The position numbers were made by a program, and so were the translations under genes. This document shows, one piece after another, positions 4,898-11,072 of a DNA stretch of 11,072 nt (the first letter of the stretch is position 1; the number at the start of each line of letters is the position of its first letter). The DNA is from Fodinibacter sp035633415 (GTDB lineage Bacteria > Actinomycetota > Actinomycetes > Actinomycetales > Dermatophilaceae). The stretch spans positions 1 to 11,072 of the forward strand of contig DASQEZ010000345.1 of NCBI GenBank assembly GCA_035633415.1, given 5' to 3'. The notes under the pieces are model-generated. The model had not been told where the DNA came from, made no database searches, and saw only the letters and a program-made list of their open reading frames with translations.

Positions 4898-6238
4898 TCA
4901 GGCCCTCGGCGGTGGGGGCAGGCGGGTCTCGTCGATGCCGGGCAGGTGCGCGCAGACCATCTCCCGCAGGGGCACGGTGCCGCCGACCTGGCTGAGCACT
5001 CCGATGCCGCCGAGCCAGACCCGGTGGATCAGGAGGTACTCCGGCGGCAGGTTGAGCTTCAGGCCGACCAGGAACTGCGGCCGGCGGGGGTCCTGGATCT
5101 TGGCCGCGGCGCCCCGCAGCCAGTCGCGAGAGAAGGTGAACTCCTCCTCGAGCAACGGCTCGACCAGCGGGGCGAGGAAGGCGAGCAGCGCCTCGGGGTC
5201 GATCTCGACTCCCTTGCGGATGAACCCCTCGCGGCGCAGCCCTTGCTCGAGCGCCTGCGCCTCCCCGGCCAGCGCCTCCGTGAGCACCCGGCCCATGGCG
5301 GGCGGAAGCCCGTGCGGGAGCCGGTTGACGGCACCGAAGTCGAGCACGCCGAGGCGACCGTCGTCGGTGACCCGGAAGTTGCCGGGATGCGGGTCGGCGT
5401 GCAGCAGCCTGGCCCGGTTCGGCGCCCGCAGGAGGAACTCGAGGTAGAGCGTGGCCGCCTCGTCGCGCTCCTCCTGGCTGCCCGAGGCGATGATCCGCGA
5501 CAGGGGGGTGCCGTCGACCCACTCGGTGACGAGCACGTGGTGGGAGTCGACGAGCACGTCGGGAACGAGCACGTCGTCGTCGTCGCGGAACGCCGTCGCG
5601 AAGTGCCGCTGGTGGCGAGCCTCGAGGTGGTAGTCCAGCTCTTCGCTCATCCGGGCCTTGAGCTCGTCCATGATCGGCTTGACGTCGATCCCCGGCATCC
5701 ACGACCCGGCCATCCGGGCGAAGCGCGAGAGCTGGTTCAGGTCGGACATCAGCGCCTCGGCGGCCCCGGGGTACTGGATCTTCACGGCGACCTCGCGCCC
5801 GTCTCGCCACACCGCCTTGTGCACCTGGCCGATCGAGGCCGAGGCGGCCGGCACGTCGTCGAACTCGACGAGCTTGGTGCTGGCCCAACGTGGCCCGAGC
5901 TCGCGCGCGAGGATCTCGTGCACCCGGTCGGCCCCCATCGGCGGTCCGGACTCCTGCAGCTTGGTGAGCGTCGCGCGGTACGGGCCGGCGAGCTCCTCCG
6001 GCATCGCCGCCTCCATGACCGACAGGGCCTGGCCGAACTTCATCGCGCCGCCCTTGAGCTGGCCGAGCACGGAGAACAGCTGCTCGGCCGTGCGGGCCTG
6101 CAGCTCGGCGGCGACGGCCTCGGCGGGACGGCCCCCGACCCGCTTCCCGACTCCGAGGGCCGCTCGGCCGGCATGCCCCAGGGGCAGGCCGACGAGCTTG
6201 GCGGTCCGGGCTATCGAGCCTCGGGGGATGTCGGTCAC
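4898..6238 (-). CDS. ABC1/UbiB-family atypical kinase-like protein
   Basis: A 446-aa ABC1 (ADCK/UbiB/AarF) protein. Family motifs run in order: KFGQ (67-70) in the N-terminal extension, the Ala-rich loop ASASIGQVH (132-140) that replaces a glycine-rich P-loop, VAVKIQYPG (150-158; K153 likely the nucleotide-binding lysine), ELDYHLEA (200-207), HADPHPGN (280-287) and LDFG (299-302). Relatives help ubiquinone synthesis or have ATPase/kinase-like activity. Many actinobacteria use menaquinone, so the substrate here is unknown. No long hydrophobic C-terminal membrane segment is seen, unlike E. coli UbiB. The GTG at 6238 overlaps the stop of the preceding gene as GTGA, and the family's N-terminal region begins just after it; no strong ribosome site precedes, so translational coupling is likely. 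M. tuberculosis has an ABC1 gene (Rv3197) beside whiB7, a matching context. Confidence 0.92.
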   Translation of the reverse strand: MTDIPRGSIARTAKLVGLPLGHAGRAALGVGKRVGGRPAEAVAAELQARTAEQLFSVLGQLKGGAMKFGQALSVMEAAMPEELAGPYRATLTKLQESGPPMGADRVHEILARELGPRWASTKLVEFDDVPAASASIGQVHKAVWRDGREVAVKIQYPGAAEALMSDLNQLSRFARMAGSWMPGIDVKPIMDELKARMSEELDYHLEARHQRHFATAFRDDDDVLVPDVLVDSHHVLVTEWVDGTPLSRIIASGSQEERDEAATLYLEFLLRAPNRARLLHADPHPGNFRVTDDGRLGVLDFGAVNRLPHGLPPAMGRVLTEALAGEAQALEQGLRREGFIRKGVEIDPEALLAFLAPLVEPLLEEEFTFSRDWLRGAAAKIQDPRRPQFLVGLKLNLPPEYLLIHRVWLGGIGVLSQVGGTVPLREMVCAHLPGIDETRLPPPPRA

Positions 6239-6825
6239 CCGGCCATTCTCGCCGACGCGCAGCGGCAGTCGGGCCGCACCTTCCACAGGCGGTGCGTGAC
6301 GGACACCTCGTCGAGGCCGATCTCGGTCGAGATCCCGCCCAGCGACGGGTCGCCGCGCAGGGCGGCCAGCACGGTCACCGTGGCCACCGCGGCGGCCAGC
6401 ACGGCCGTGCCGAGGGGTACCGAGCCGGCCTCGGTGACCCGGCTGACCGGCCATCCGGGCCCGGCGCAGCGCAGGCAGGCCGTGCGCCCCGGCAGCACGA
6501 GGGGGCCGACGACGACACCTGCCGCACCGAGCACGACGGGCAGGTGGGGGATGCCGCGGGCCTGCCACGGCGCCCCCGCCCACCACGGCGTACGCCCCTC
6601 GGCGACCACCACCACGGCCCCCGGCAGGCTCGTCCACGAGGCCAGGGCCAGCTCGGCGCCGTCGGCGGCGTACCGGCCCCCGCGCACCGGCACGTCGCAC
6701 CGCCGCAGCTGGGCCACGAGCTCCTCGGCCAGCAGGCCCCAGCCGTCGACGACCACGGTCCGCACCGGCGGGGCTCCTCCGTCGTGCCCCGGCAGCCGAG
6801 CCTGCTGCGCCCCCGACGCGTCCAT
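6235..6825 (-). CDS. short ThiF/E1-like Rossmann protein (TOMM cyclodehydratase-related)
   Basis: A 196-aa protein whose core reads VRTVVVDGWGLLAEELVAQL (21-40), a degenerate Rossmann opening, then GPLVLPGRTACLRC (107-120) and a C-terminal RPDCRC (184-189). The CxxC/CxC pairs (C117, C120, C187, C189) are the zinc site of E1/ThiF-type proteins, and 'GPLV-PG-T-CLRC' is typical of actinobacterial proteins annotated as TOMM leader-binding or cyclodehydratase-like. Those are usually near 300 aa; here the N-terminal winged-helix (leader-binding) part seems absent. I chose the ATG at 6825 for its GAGGGGGG ribosome site; an in-frame ATG at 6894 would add 23 residues. No precursor peptide or YcaO gene is nearby. 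The stop overlaps the start of the ABC1 gene (GTGA), so the two probably act together. Function is unknown. Confidence 0.7.
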   Translation of the reverse strand: MDASGAQQARLPGHDGGAPPVRTVVVDGWGLLAEELVAQLRRCDVPVRGGRYAADGAELALASWTSLPGAVVVVAEGRTPWWAGAPWQARGIPHLPVVLGAAGVVVGPLVLPGRTACLRCAGPGWPVSRVTEAGSVPLGTAVLAAAVATVTVLAALRGDPSLGGISTEIGLDEVSVTHRLWKVRPDCRCASARMAG

Positions 6826-6909
6826 CCGCACCCCCCTCGCCCTCCCGACGCCAGCCATCCTGCCGCGTGGGCGTGCCGCCTCGCGGTCGTCCACAGGCCG
6901 GGGACGGAG

Positions 6910-6943
6910 AACGGCCCCGATCCTCCGTGGGATCGGGGCCGTT
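6910..6943 (-). terminator. hairpin after the 53-aa zinc-ribbon gene
   Basis: AACGGCCCCGATCC (6910-6923) pairs perfectly with GGATCGGGGCCGTT (6930-6943) around a 6-nt loop. It begins 17 nt past the stop of the minus-strand gene ending at 6961. It is followed on that strand by CTCCGTCC rather than a U-tract. It may terminate that transcript, separating it from the ThiF-like/ABC1 pair. Confidence 0.7.
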
Positions 6944-6960
6944 CGACTCGAGACCGGGAC

Positions 6961-7122
6961 TCAGGCCTTGCCGAGGATGCGGTTGAGGTTGGTGCCGCAC
7001 ACGGGGCACACGCCCTTGGCCATCCGGCGGCCGTTCTCGGACACGACGACCTTGCCCTCGGCCTCGCGCTTCTCCTTGCACTTCACGCAGTAGAACTCGC
7101 CCTTGTAGGTCTCGTCAGCCAT
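6961..7122 (-). CDS. 53-aa conserved zinc-ribbon protein (DUF5679-like)
   Basis: A very small protein with a zinc-ribbon layout: YCVKC (11-15; C12, C15) and CPVC (39-42), joined by a short segment with GRRMAKG (31-37) and ending in NLNRILGKA. This matches what I recall of the actinobacterial DUF5679 family, strongly conserved and of unknown function; the fold resembles zinc ribbons of topoisomerase or ribosomal proteins. The ATG at 7122 has AAGGAG nearby (GACAAGGAGAACTTTC precedes it), an unusually good site for this region, suggesting high expression. It is divergent from the M48 peptidase gene, with about 200 nt between them. That gap has TTGACA on the minus strand (7203-7198) but no convincing -10. 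Confidence 0.85.
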   Translation of the reverse strand: MADETYKGEFYCVKCKEKREAEGKVVVSENGRRMAKGVCPVCGTNLNRILGKA

Positions 7123-7312
7123 GAAAGTTCTCCTTGTCGTCGACCCCGGCCGGGGTGGGCCGTGTCGATGCGGGGGTGCCGCACTGCGGCGGGGACGTGT
7201 CAACCCTAACCACGGCTGAGCACGAACGCGCACGGGACGCGCCCGCGTACGAGCCGCCCGGCGCACCGCACGCCACACCCGCACCATCCGCCACACCGGG
7301 CCCCGGGCGCCC

Positions 7313-7324
7313 TACGCTCGTGCC
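7313..7324 (+). promoter_or_regulatory. -10 element giving a probably leaderless M48 peptidase mRNA
   Basis: TACGCT (7313-7318) matches TANNNT and ends 6 nt before the GTG at 7325. With no Shine-Dalgarno sequence between, the mRNA probably begins at the start codon. Confidence 0.45.
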
Positions 7325-7945
7325 GTGAGCAGGGAGGACGTCGAGGTCCGACGCAGCCGCCGCCGGAGGCGCACGGTCAGCGCCTACCGCGAGGGCGCGC
7401 GAACCGTCGTGCTCATCCCGGCCTCCTTCAGCGCGGCGGAGGAGGCCCACTGGGTGGAGCGGATGCTCGCCCGCCTGGCCTCCGGCGAGCAGCGGCGACA
7501 GTCCTCCGACGAGGCCCTCGCCGCCCGCGCCGGTCAGCTCTCCCGCCGCTACCTCGGAAGCCATGCCCGACCCACGAGCGTGCGCTGGGTCTCGACCATG
7601 GGTCGGCGCTGGGCCTCGTGCACCCCGGCCGAGGGCACCATCCGGGTGTCCGACCGGCTGCGCGACGTACCCGACCACGTGCTCGACTACGTGCTCCTCC
7701 ACGAGCTGGCCCACCTGCTCGTCCCCGGCCACGGGCCGGCGTTCTGGCGGCTGCTCGCGTCGTACCCCCACCTGGAGCGGGCCCGCGGGTTCCTCGACGG
7801 ACTCGCCCACGCCGAGGGCCTGCCGCCCGAGGGTGACGACGGGGATGACGCAGACCCGGTCGACGGGCGCCCCGGCGACCCGGCAGCCTCCGTCGCCGAC
7901 GCGGTGGTGGTCTCAGCCGAGACCGAGGGCGTCGCGCGCGAGTGA
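7325..7945 (+). CDS. YgjP-like M48-type zinc metallopeptidase
   Basis: A 206-aa protein of the YgjP/DUF45 metallopeptidase group. The zinc site is HELAH (126-130), with the third ligand in GHGPAFW (135-141; H136), just after the usual 'VLDYVLLHELAHL' helix. SVRWVSTMGRRWASCTP (85-101), upstream, matches the family's 'SR-GSC' strand. The N-terminus is very basic (RRSRRRRR, 9-16). There is no signal peptide or membrane segment, so it should be cytosolic; substrates of the family are not known. The acidic Asp/Gly/Ala-rich tail after about residue 162 looks disordered. The GTG at 7325 follows a -10 element by 6 nt. The last 33 nt overlap the 3' end of the convergent Nudix gene. Confidence 0.88.
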   Translation: MSREDVEVRRSRRRRRTVSAYREGARTVVLIPASFSAAEEAHWVERMLARLASGEQRRQSSDEALAARAGQLSRRYLGSHARPTSVRWVSTMGRRWASCTPAEGTIRVSDRLRDVPDHVLDYVLLHELAHLLVPGHGPAFWRLLASYPHLERARGFLDGLAHAEGLPPEGDDGDDADPVDGRPGDPAASVADAVVVSAETEGVARE

Positions 7946-8500
7946 CACCAGCGGTCCGAGCTCGGCGCGGGTGCCCTCCGGCAGGGCGGCGACCGGCCAC
8001 CACCGCACGTCGTGCGACTCCTCGCTGACCCGTGACCTCGCCCCGGCGGGGGCCACGGCGACGTAGCGCACGTCGAGGTGCTCCCGGCAGGTGCCGAAGG
8101 ACCCGGTGAGCGCGTGCCGGTCGAGCTGCACCGGCAGGGGCAGCGGCTCGAGGGTGTCGATACCGGACTCCTCGCGGGCCTCGCGGCGGGCCGCCGCCCA
8201 GACGCTGGGGTCACCGGCCTCGAGGTGCCCGCCGAACTGGAACCAGGCGTGCGCCTTGCGGTGCAGGGTGAGCAGCACCTGACCGCCGCTCGGGTCCAGC
8301 ACCACGCAGGATGCCGTGAGGTGGGCGGGCGGCCCGGCCCGGGCCACGGCGTCCGGTTCCACCGTCAGCCGGTCCAGGTACGAGCGGCGCAACCGCTCCT
8401 GGTCCGCGTCCGGAGCCTGCCAGCCCTCGAGGACCCGCACCGCGTCGGCCCGCAGGTGCCGGTAGGCCGTCACCACCGCTTGGTCGGGGACGCGCGTCAC
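7913..8500 (-). CDS. Nudix hydrolase
   Basis: A 195-aa Nudix protein. The box starts at FGGHLEAGD (89-97) and ends REAREESGI (106-114), carrying the metal-binding E110/E111. The spacing differs slightly from the classic GX5EX7REUXEEXGU, with Asp97 and one extra residue, a variant I have seen in actinobacterial relatives. An N-terminal helical region of about 60 residues precedes the Nudix fold, which starts near LTASCVVLD (61-69). Such enzymes hydrolyse nucleoside diphosphates linked to another group; the substrate cannot be read from the sequence. The start is the GTG at 8500, 28 nt after the metalloprotease-like gene, so the two are likely co-transcribed. The ribosome site is weak, and a second in-frame GTG about 10 codons later is possible. 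The 3' end overlaps the M48 gene. Confidence 0.88.
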   Translation of the reverse strand: MTRVPDQAVVTAYRHLRADAVRVLEGWQAPDADQERLRRSYLDRLTVEPDAVARAGPPAHLTASCVVLDPSGGQVLLTLHRKAHAWFQFGGHLEAGDPSVWAAARREAREESGIDTLEPLPLPVQLDRHALTGSFGTCREHLDVRYVAVAPAGARSRVSEESHDVRWWPVAALPEGTRAELGPLVSLARDALGLG

Positions 8501-8528
8501 GGCGCCACCCGCCCCTGGTGGGCACCGG

Positions 8529-9887
8529 TCACGCGTCGCCCTCGCCACGGAGCAGGCGGTCGAGGGCGGCATCCATCTCGTCGGTCTCCGGGCGCGTGGT
8601 GCGCTCGACGTAGCCCAGGGGGTCGTCGAGGTCGGCCGTGCCGGGGGCGAGGTCGGGGTGTCGCCAGGCGGCGTCGCGCGCCTCCGGACCCCCGGACTCC
8701 GCCAGGGCTGCGAAGAGGTTGGCGGCGTCGCGCAGGCGGCGTGGCCGCAGCTCGAGCCCGACCAGGGCACCGAAGGCCTTCTCGGCCGGCCCGCCCGTGG
8801 CACGGCGGCGGCGCACGGCCTCACCGAGTGCGTCGGCCTGCGGCAGGTGTTCACGGGTGGCGCCGTCGGCGACGACGTCGACCCACCCCTCGACCAGGGC
8901 GAGCAGGGTCTCGAGCCGGGCGAGGGCGGCCTGCTGGGCGGGGGAGGGCTGGGGCGCGAACATCCGTCCCTGCAACGCCTGCTGCACGGCCTCGGGGTCC
9001 GAGGGGTCGATCGAACCCACTGCCTCCTCGATCGCGCTGGTGTCGATGCTGATGTCGGCCGCGTAGTCGCGGACGGCGGCGAGCAGCGCCGGCGCGAGCC
9101 AGGGCACGGCACCGAACAGCCGCACCCGTGCGACCTCCCGGACGGCGAGGTAGAGCCGGGCCTGGGGCTCGTCCACCTCGAGGCCGGCAGCGAACTCGCG
9201 CACGGCGGCCGGCATCAGCACGACCATCGGCGCCGGGACGAGCGGCAGCGAGACCTCGCACCCGGAGAGCACCTCGCCGGCGAGCGTGCCGGTGCCCTGG
9301 CCGAGCTGCATCGAGAACATCGAGCCGTGCATCCGGCGCAGCATCGGCCCGGCCTGGTCGAGCATTCCCGCGGGCAGCCCGGCCTCGCCCAGCTGACCGA
9401 GCTGGCCGGCCAGTGCGGTGCCGACGGCGTCGGTGACGCCGGCCGCGACCGGCTCGACGAGGTCGGTCCAGACCGGCATGGTCGCCTCGACCCACTCGGC
9501 CCGGCTCCAGGCGGCGCCGGTGAGGCCGGGGGTCGTGAGGTCGGTGACGGCATCCAGCCACATGCCGGCCACCTGCACCGCCTCGGCGGCCGCCCTGCGG
9601 TCACCCTCGCTCGCGAGCTCGTCCCCCTCGGCAGCCACGGTCTTGCGGGCGATGTCGGTCGCGAGCACCGCGTTGACGGCGGTGTCGCCCTCCGGGGCGG
9701 CGAACATCGCCTGCACCTGGCCCATCACCATCGCGAGCACCTGGGGGTCGACCTTGTCCAGCCCCATGCCCTGCATCATCGACGCCACCTGGGGGTCGAT
9801 CTCGCCGCCGGTGAGGCCGCGCAGCAGCTGCTCGATCTCCGCGGGGAGTCGAGGGGTGTCGTCGTCGTCGGGCTGGTGGTCGGTCAC
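8529..9887 (-). CDS. DUF2342 family protein ('zinc-dependent metalloprotease'), motif altered
   Basis: A 452-aa protein of the DUF2342 / 'putative hydrolase' family (M. tuberculosis Rv3195-like). Family marks are an acidic start, an alanine-rich helical body, SLPLVPAPMVVLMP (213-226), the core VREVARVRLFGAVPWL (249-264), EGWVDVVADGA (333-343), GGPAEKAFGALVGLELRPRR (365-384) and DLDDPLGYV (419-427). In the family the core usually reads 'REAAHxRLFxxxPWL', with the histidine a proposed zinc ligand; here it is arginine (R254). Peptidase activity is therefore doubtful. The GTG at 9887 is chosen for GAGGAG 6 nt upstream and because the protein reads sensibly from there. It heads an operon with the Nudix gene and is divergent from moaE, with 97 nt between. 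Function is unknown even for normal members. Confidence 0.85.
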   Translation of the reverse strand: MTDHQPDDDDTPRLPAEIEQLLRGLTGGEIDPQVASMMQGMGLDKVDPQVLAMVMGQVQAMFAAPEGDTAVNAVLATDIARKTVAAEGDELASEGDRRAAAEAVQVAGMWLDAVTDLTTPGLTGAAWSRAEWVEATMPVWTDLVEPVAAGVTDAVGTALAGQLGQLGEAGLPAGMLDQAGPMLRRMHGSMFSMQLGQGTGTLAGEVLSGCEVSLPLVPAPMVVLMPAAVREFAAGLEVDEPQARLYLAVREVARVRLFGAVPWLAPALLAAVRDYAADISIDTSAIEEAVGSIDPSDPEAVQQALQGRMFAPQPSPAQQAALARLETLLALVEGWVDVVADGATREHLPQADALGEAVRRRRATGGPAEKAFGALVGLELRPRRLRDAANLFAALAESGGPEARDAAWRHPDLAPGTADLDDPLGYVERTTRPETDEMDAALDRLLRGEGDA

Positions 9888-9942
9888 GCCGGTCTCCTCG
9901 CGTGGGGGTGAGAGGATGTCGTCTCGATACAGCCAACCACGA

Positions 9943-9966
9943 TCCGGCCCGGAAGGTTCCGCCGGA
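9943..9966 (+). other. small hairpin in the moaE leader
   Basis: TCCGGC (9943-9948) pairs with GCCGGA (9961-9966). After a two-base bulge, GGA (9951-9953) pairs with TCC (9958-9960). It stands 8 nt before the GAGGAG ribosome site of moaE. It might influence translation or mRNA stability, but it is short and could be chance in GC-rich DNA. Confidence 0.25.
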
Positions 9967-9984
9967 CCGTCACCGAGGAGCCCC

Positions 9985-10419
9985 ATGCCGACCGACCACG
10001 ACGCGGTCGCGCTCGTCGCCCTGCGCGACCAGCCGCTGTCCGTCGACGAGGTGCTCGACGCCGTTCGTCACCCGGCGTGCGGCGGCATCGCCCTGTTCGT
10101 CGGGGTCGTTCGTGACCACGACCACGGTGACGCGGTCACCGCGCTCGACTACGAGTCGCACCCGAGCGCCGTCGACACGATGCGCCGCACCTGCGACGAC
10201 GTTCTGGGCCGGTCGCAGGCGTACCGCGTGGCGGCGGTGCACCGCACCGGTGCCCTGCGCGTCGGCGACCTCGCCGTCGTCGTGGCCGCGGCAGCCCCGC
10301 ACCGTGGCCAGGCCTTCGACGCCTGCCGTGACCTGATCGACTCCCTCAAGGCGCAGACGCCGATCTGGAAGCACCAGAGCCTGGGTGACGGCTCCACCGA
10401 GTGGGTGGGGCTGCCGTGA
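9985..10419 (+). CDS. moaE: molybdopterin synthase catalytic subunit MoaE
   Basis: A 144-aa MoaE. It transfers sulfur, carried as thiocarboxylate on MoaD, to cyclic pyranopterin monophosphate to make molybdopterin for molybdenum enzymes. Features are GGIALFVGVVRDHD (33-46; R43), YESHPSA (56-62), HRTGALRVGD (86-95), PHRGQAF (105-111) and the active-site segment LKAQTPIWKHQ (121-131), whose K122 and K129 correspond to the catalytic lysines of E. coli MoaE. The length is normal (about 140-150 aa). GAGGAG (9975-9980) precedes the ATG at 9985 by 4 nt. No other molybdenum-cofactor gene is in the window, so its MoaD partner must be encoded elsewhere. Its stop overlaps the next start (GTGA), coupling it to the PDZ gene. 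Confidence 0.95.
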   Translation: MPTDHDAVALVALRDQPLSVDEVLDAVRHPACGGIALFVGVVRDHDHGDAVTALDYESHPSAVDTMRRTCDDVLGRSQAYRVAAVHRTGALRVGDLAVVVAAAAPHRGQAFDACRDLIDSLKAQTPIWKHQSLGDGSTEWVGLP

Positions 10420-11072
10420 GCCGGCCGACCCCCGACGTGCTGAGCGGTGGCGGCGACCTCGGGGAGGTGCGTCCTGGCGGGCGGCGCCACCCGTCCACCC
10501 GTGCGGGCCTGCTGCCCGCGGCGCTGCTCACGGCGACCTTCGTCGCCATCGCCGTGGCGGCCGCCCTGTCCTTCGTCGGTCTGCCCTACGTCGTCATGTC
10601 CCCGGGGCCGGCGACCAACATCCTGGGCGAGGTCGACGGCAAGCCGCTGCTCTCGATCGAGGGCGCCCCCAGCTACCCCACGAGCGGGTCGCTCGACTTC
10701 ACGACGGTCAGCGTCGACGGCGGGCCGGGCGTGCGGGTCAACGTCTACGACCTGGCGCAGGCCTGGCTCAACCCCTCGCGCGAGATCCTCCCCGAGGAGC
10801 AGGTCTTCCCGCCGCAGCAGAGCGAGGAGGACGCGAAGGAGGAGGGCGCGGCCGAGATGGCCGGCTCGCAGAGCGTCGCCACCGCGACTGCGCTGCGGGC
10901 CCTCGGCAAGGACGTCGACGAGAGGGTCGTCATCGCGGGGGTGCCCGAGGGCAGTCCCTCCGAGGGCGTCTTCGAGCCCGATGACGTGCTCGTCACCATC
11001 GACGGAGACCCGGCGACGTCGTCCGAGGCCGTGCGAACGGCGGTCCAGGGGCACGAGCCGGGCGACACGTTC
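10416..11072 (+). CDS. membrane-anchored PDZ (Lon-type) protease, N-terminal part
   Basis: 219 codons are present and the gene continues past the window. A short basic N-terminus (SRPTPDV...GGRRHPSTR) is followed by one hydrophobic segment (about 31-60, ATFVAIAVAAALSF), which should be a signal anchor with the rest outside the membrane. Then come VMSPGPATNIL (60-70) and FTTVSVDGG (95-103), typical of the actinobacterial YlbL-like family, a charged linker (about 125-150), and the start of a PDZ domain from about 168: VIAGVPEGSPSEGVFEPDDV (172-191), then IDGDP (195-199). Family members end in a Lon-like serine/lysine protease domain, which would lie beyond the window; M. tuberculosis Rv3194c is the counterpart I recall. 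The GTG at 10416 overlaps the moaE stop and has GGTGGGG just upstream. Confidence 0.85.
   Translation, partial: MSRPTPDVLSGGGDLGEVRPGGRRHPSTRAGLLPAALLTATFVAIAVAAALSFVGLPYVVMSPGPATNILGEVDGKPLLSIEGAPSYPTSGSLDFTTVSVDGGPGVRVNVYDLAQAWLNPSREILPEEQVFPPQQSEEDAKEEGAAEMAGSQSVATATALRALGKDVDERVVIAGVPEGSPSEGVFEPDDVLVTIDGDPATSSEAVRTAVQGHEPGDTF

Noticed and set aside
6235..6825. A thiazole/oxazole-modified peptide (TOMM) biosynthetic cluster
   Set aside because: Only an E1-like fragment is present. There is no YcaO, dehydrogenase, precursor peptide or transporter within the window.
4691..7093. An 800-codon plus-strand frame opposite the ABC1, ThiF-like and zinc-ribbon genes
   Set aside because: It crosses three well-supported minus-strand genes and their junctions, and the product is low-complexity without motifs. 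It is a composition artefact.
7143..7203. Promoter for the 53-aa zinc-ribbon gene: TTGACA at 7203-7198 (minus), plus palindrome ACCCCGGCCGGGGT (7143-7156)
   Set aside because: The -35 is perfect but no TANNNT lies 16-19 nt downstream. TAGGGT (7208-7203) overlaps the -35 and would suggest a different promoter. There is not enough to call either.
8658..9911. A 417-codon plus-strand frame opposite the DUF2342 gene
   Set aside because: It is a Gly/Arg/His-rich shadow of a gene with clear family motifs, with no ribosome site or promoter of its own.
10149..11054. A 301-codon minus-strand frame opposite moaE and the PDZ gene
   Set aside because: moaE has all its catalytic residues, and the PDZ protein reads clearly in the plus frame from 10416. 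The antisense frame is compositional.
1..11072. Mobile element, CRISPR array, toxin-antitoxin pair, phage genes, tRNA or rRNA
   Set aside because: No transposase or integrase motif, terminal inverted repeats, regularly spaced repeats, cloverleaf or rRNA signature was seen while reading through the window. Composition is uniform except for the whiB7 promoter.

Overview
The window is a very GC-rich, tightly packed actinobacterial chromosome segment. GTG starts, heavy G/C in third codon positions, WhiB and mycoredoxin genes, and an uvrD2-whiB7 neighbourhood like that of Mycobacterium tuberculosis all point to Actinomycetota. From general resemblance only, I would guess a Micrococcales member such as an Intrasporangiaceae. 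No mobile element, CRISPR array, tRNA or rRNA was seen. This is mostly a conserved core region, and its most distinctive part is the whiB7 leader.

Layout. 1-157 holds the 3' end of nudC (+). 158-295 is a convergent gap with two hairpins. 296-571 is a glutaredoxin-like mycoredoxin (-) behind a SigR/SigH-like promoter. 715-2838 is uvrD2 (+). 2839-3482 is a long whiB7 leader: an AT-rich promoter, an 80-codon upstream ORF, mutually exclusive hairpins and a strong intrinsic terminator. 3483-3770 is whiB7, followed by a 43-aa basic small protein (3817-3948) and a terminator. 4094-4663 (HhH-GPD repair protein) and 4669-4890 (73-aa zinc ribbon) form a short + operon.

From 7122 back to 4898 on the minus strand lie a 53-aa zinc-ribbon protein, a short ThiF/E1-like protein and an ABC1/UbiB-type kinase-like protein. 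The last two overlap by GTGA. A YgjP-like M48 peptidase (7325-7945, +) converges on and overlaps a Nudix hydrolase (8500-7913, -), which lies downstream of a DUF2342 'zinc-dependent metalloprotease' (9887-8529, -). Divergent from these, moaE (9985-10419, +) overlaps by GTGA a membrane-anchored PDZ (Lon-type) protein that runs off the window.

How the genes fit together. Themes are nucleic-acid repair (UvrD2, HhH-GPD), thiol redox control (mycoredoxin), NAD(H)/nucleotide clean-up (NudC, Nudix) and antibiotic-induced transcription (WhiB7). The order nudC / mycoredoxin / uvrD2 / whiB7 / ABC1 protein / hypothetical / DUF2342 / PDZ-Lon recalls M. tuberculosis Rv3199c-Rv3194c (from memory), with additional genes interspersed here. 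Functions are assigned from recognised motifs; no database search was run.
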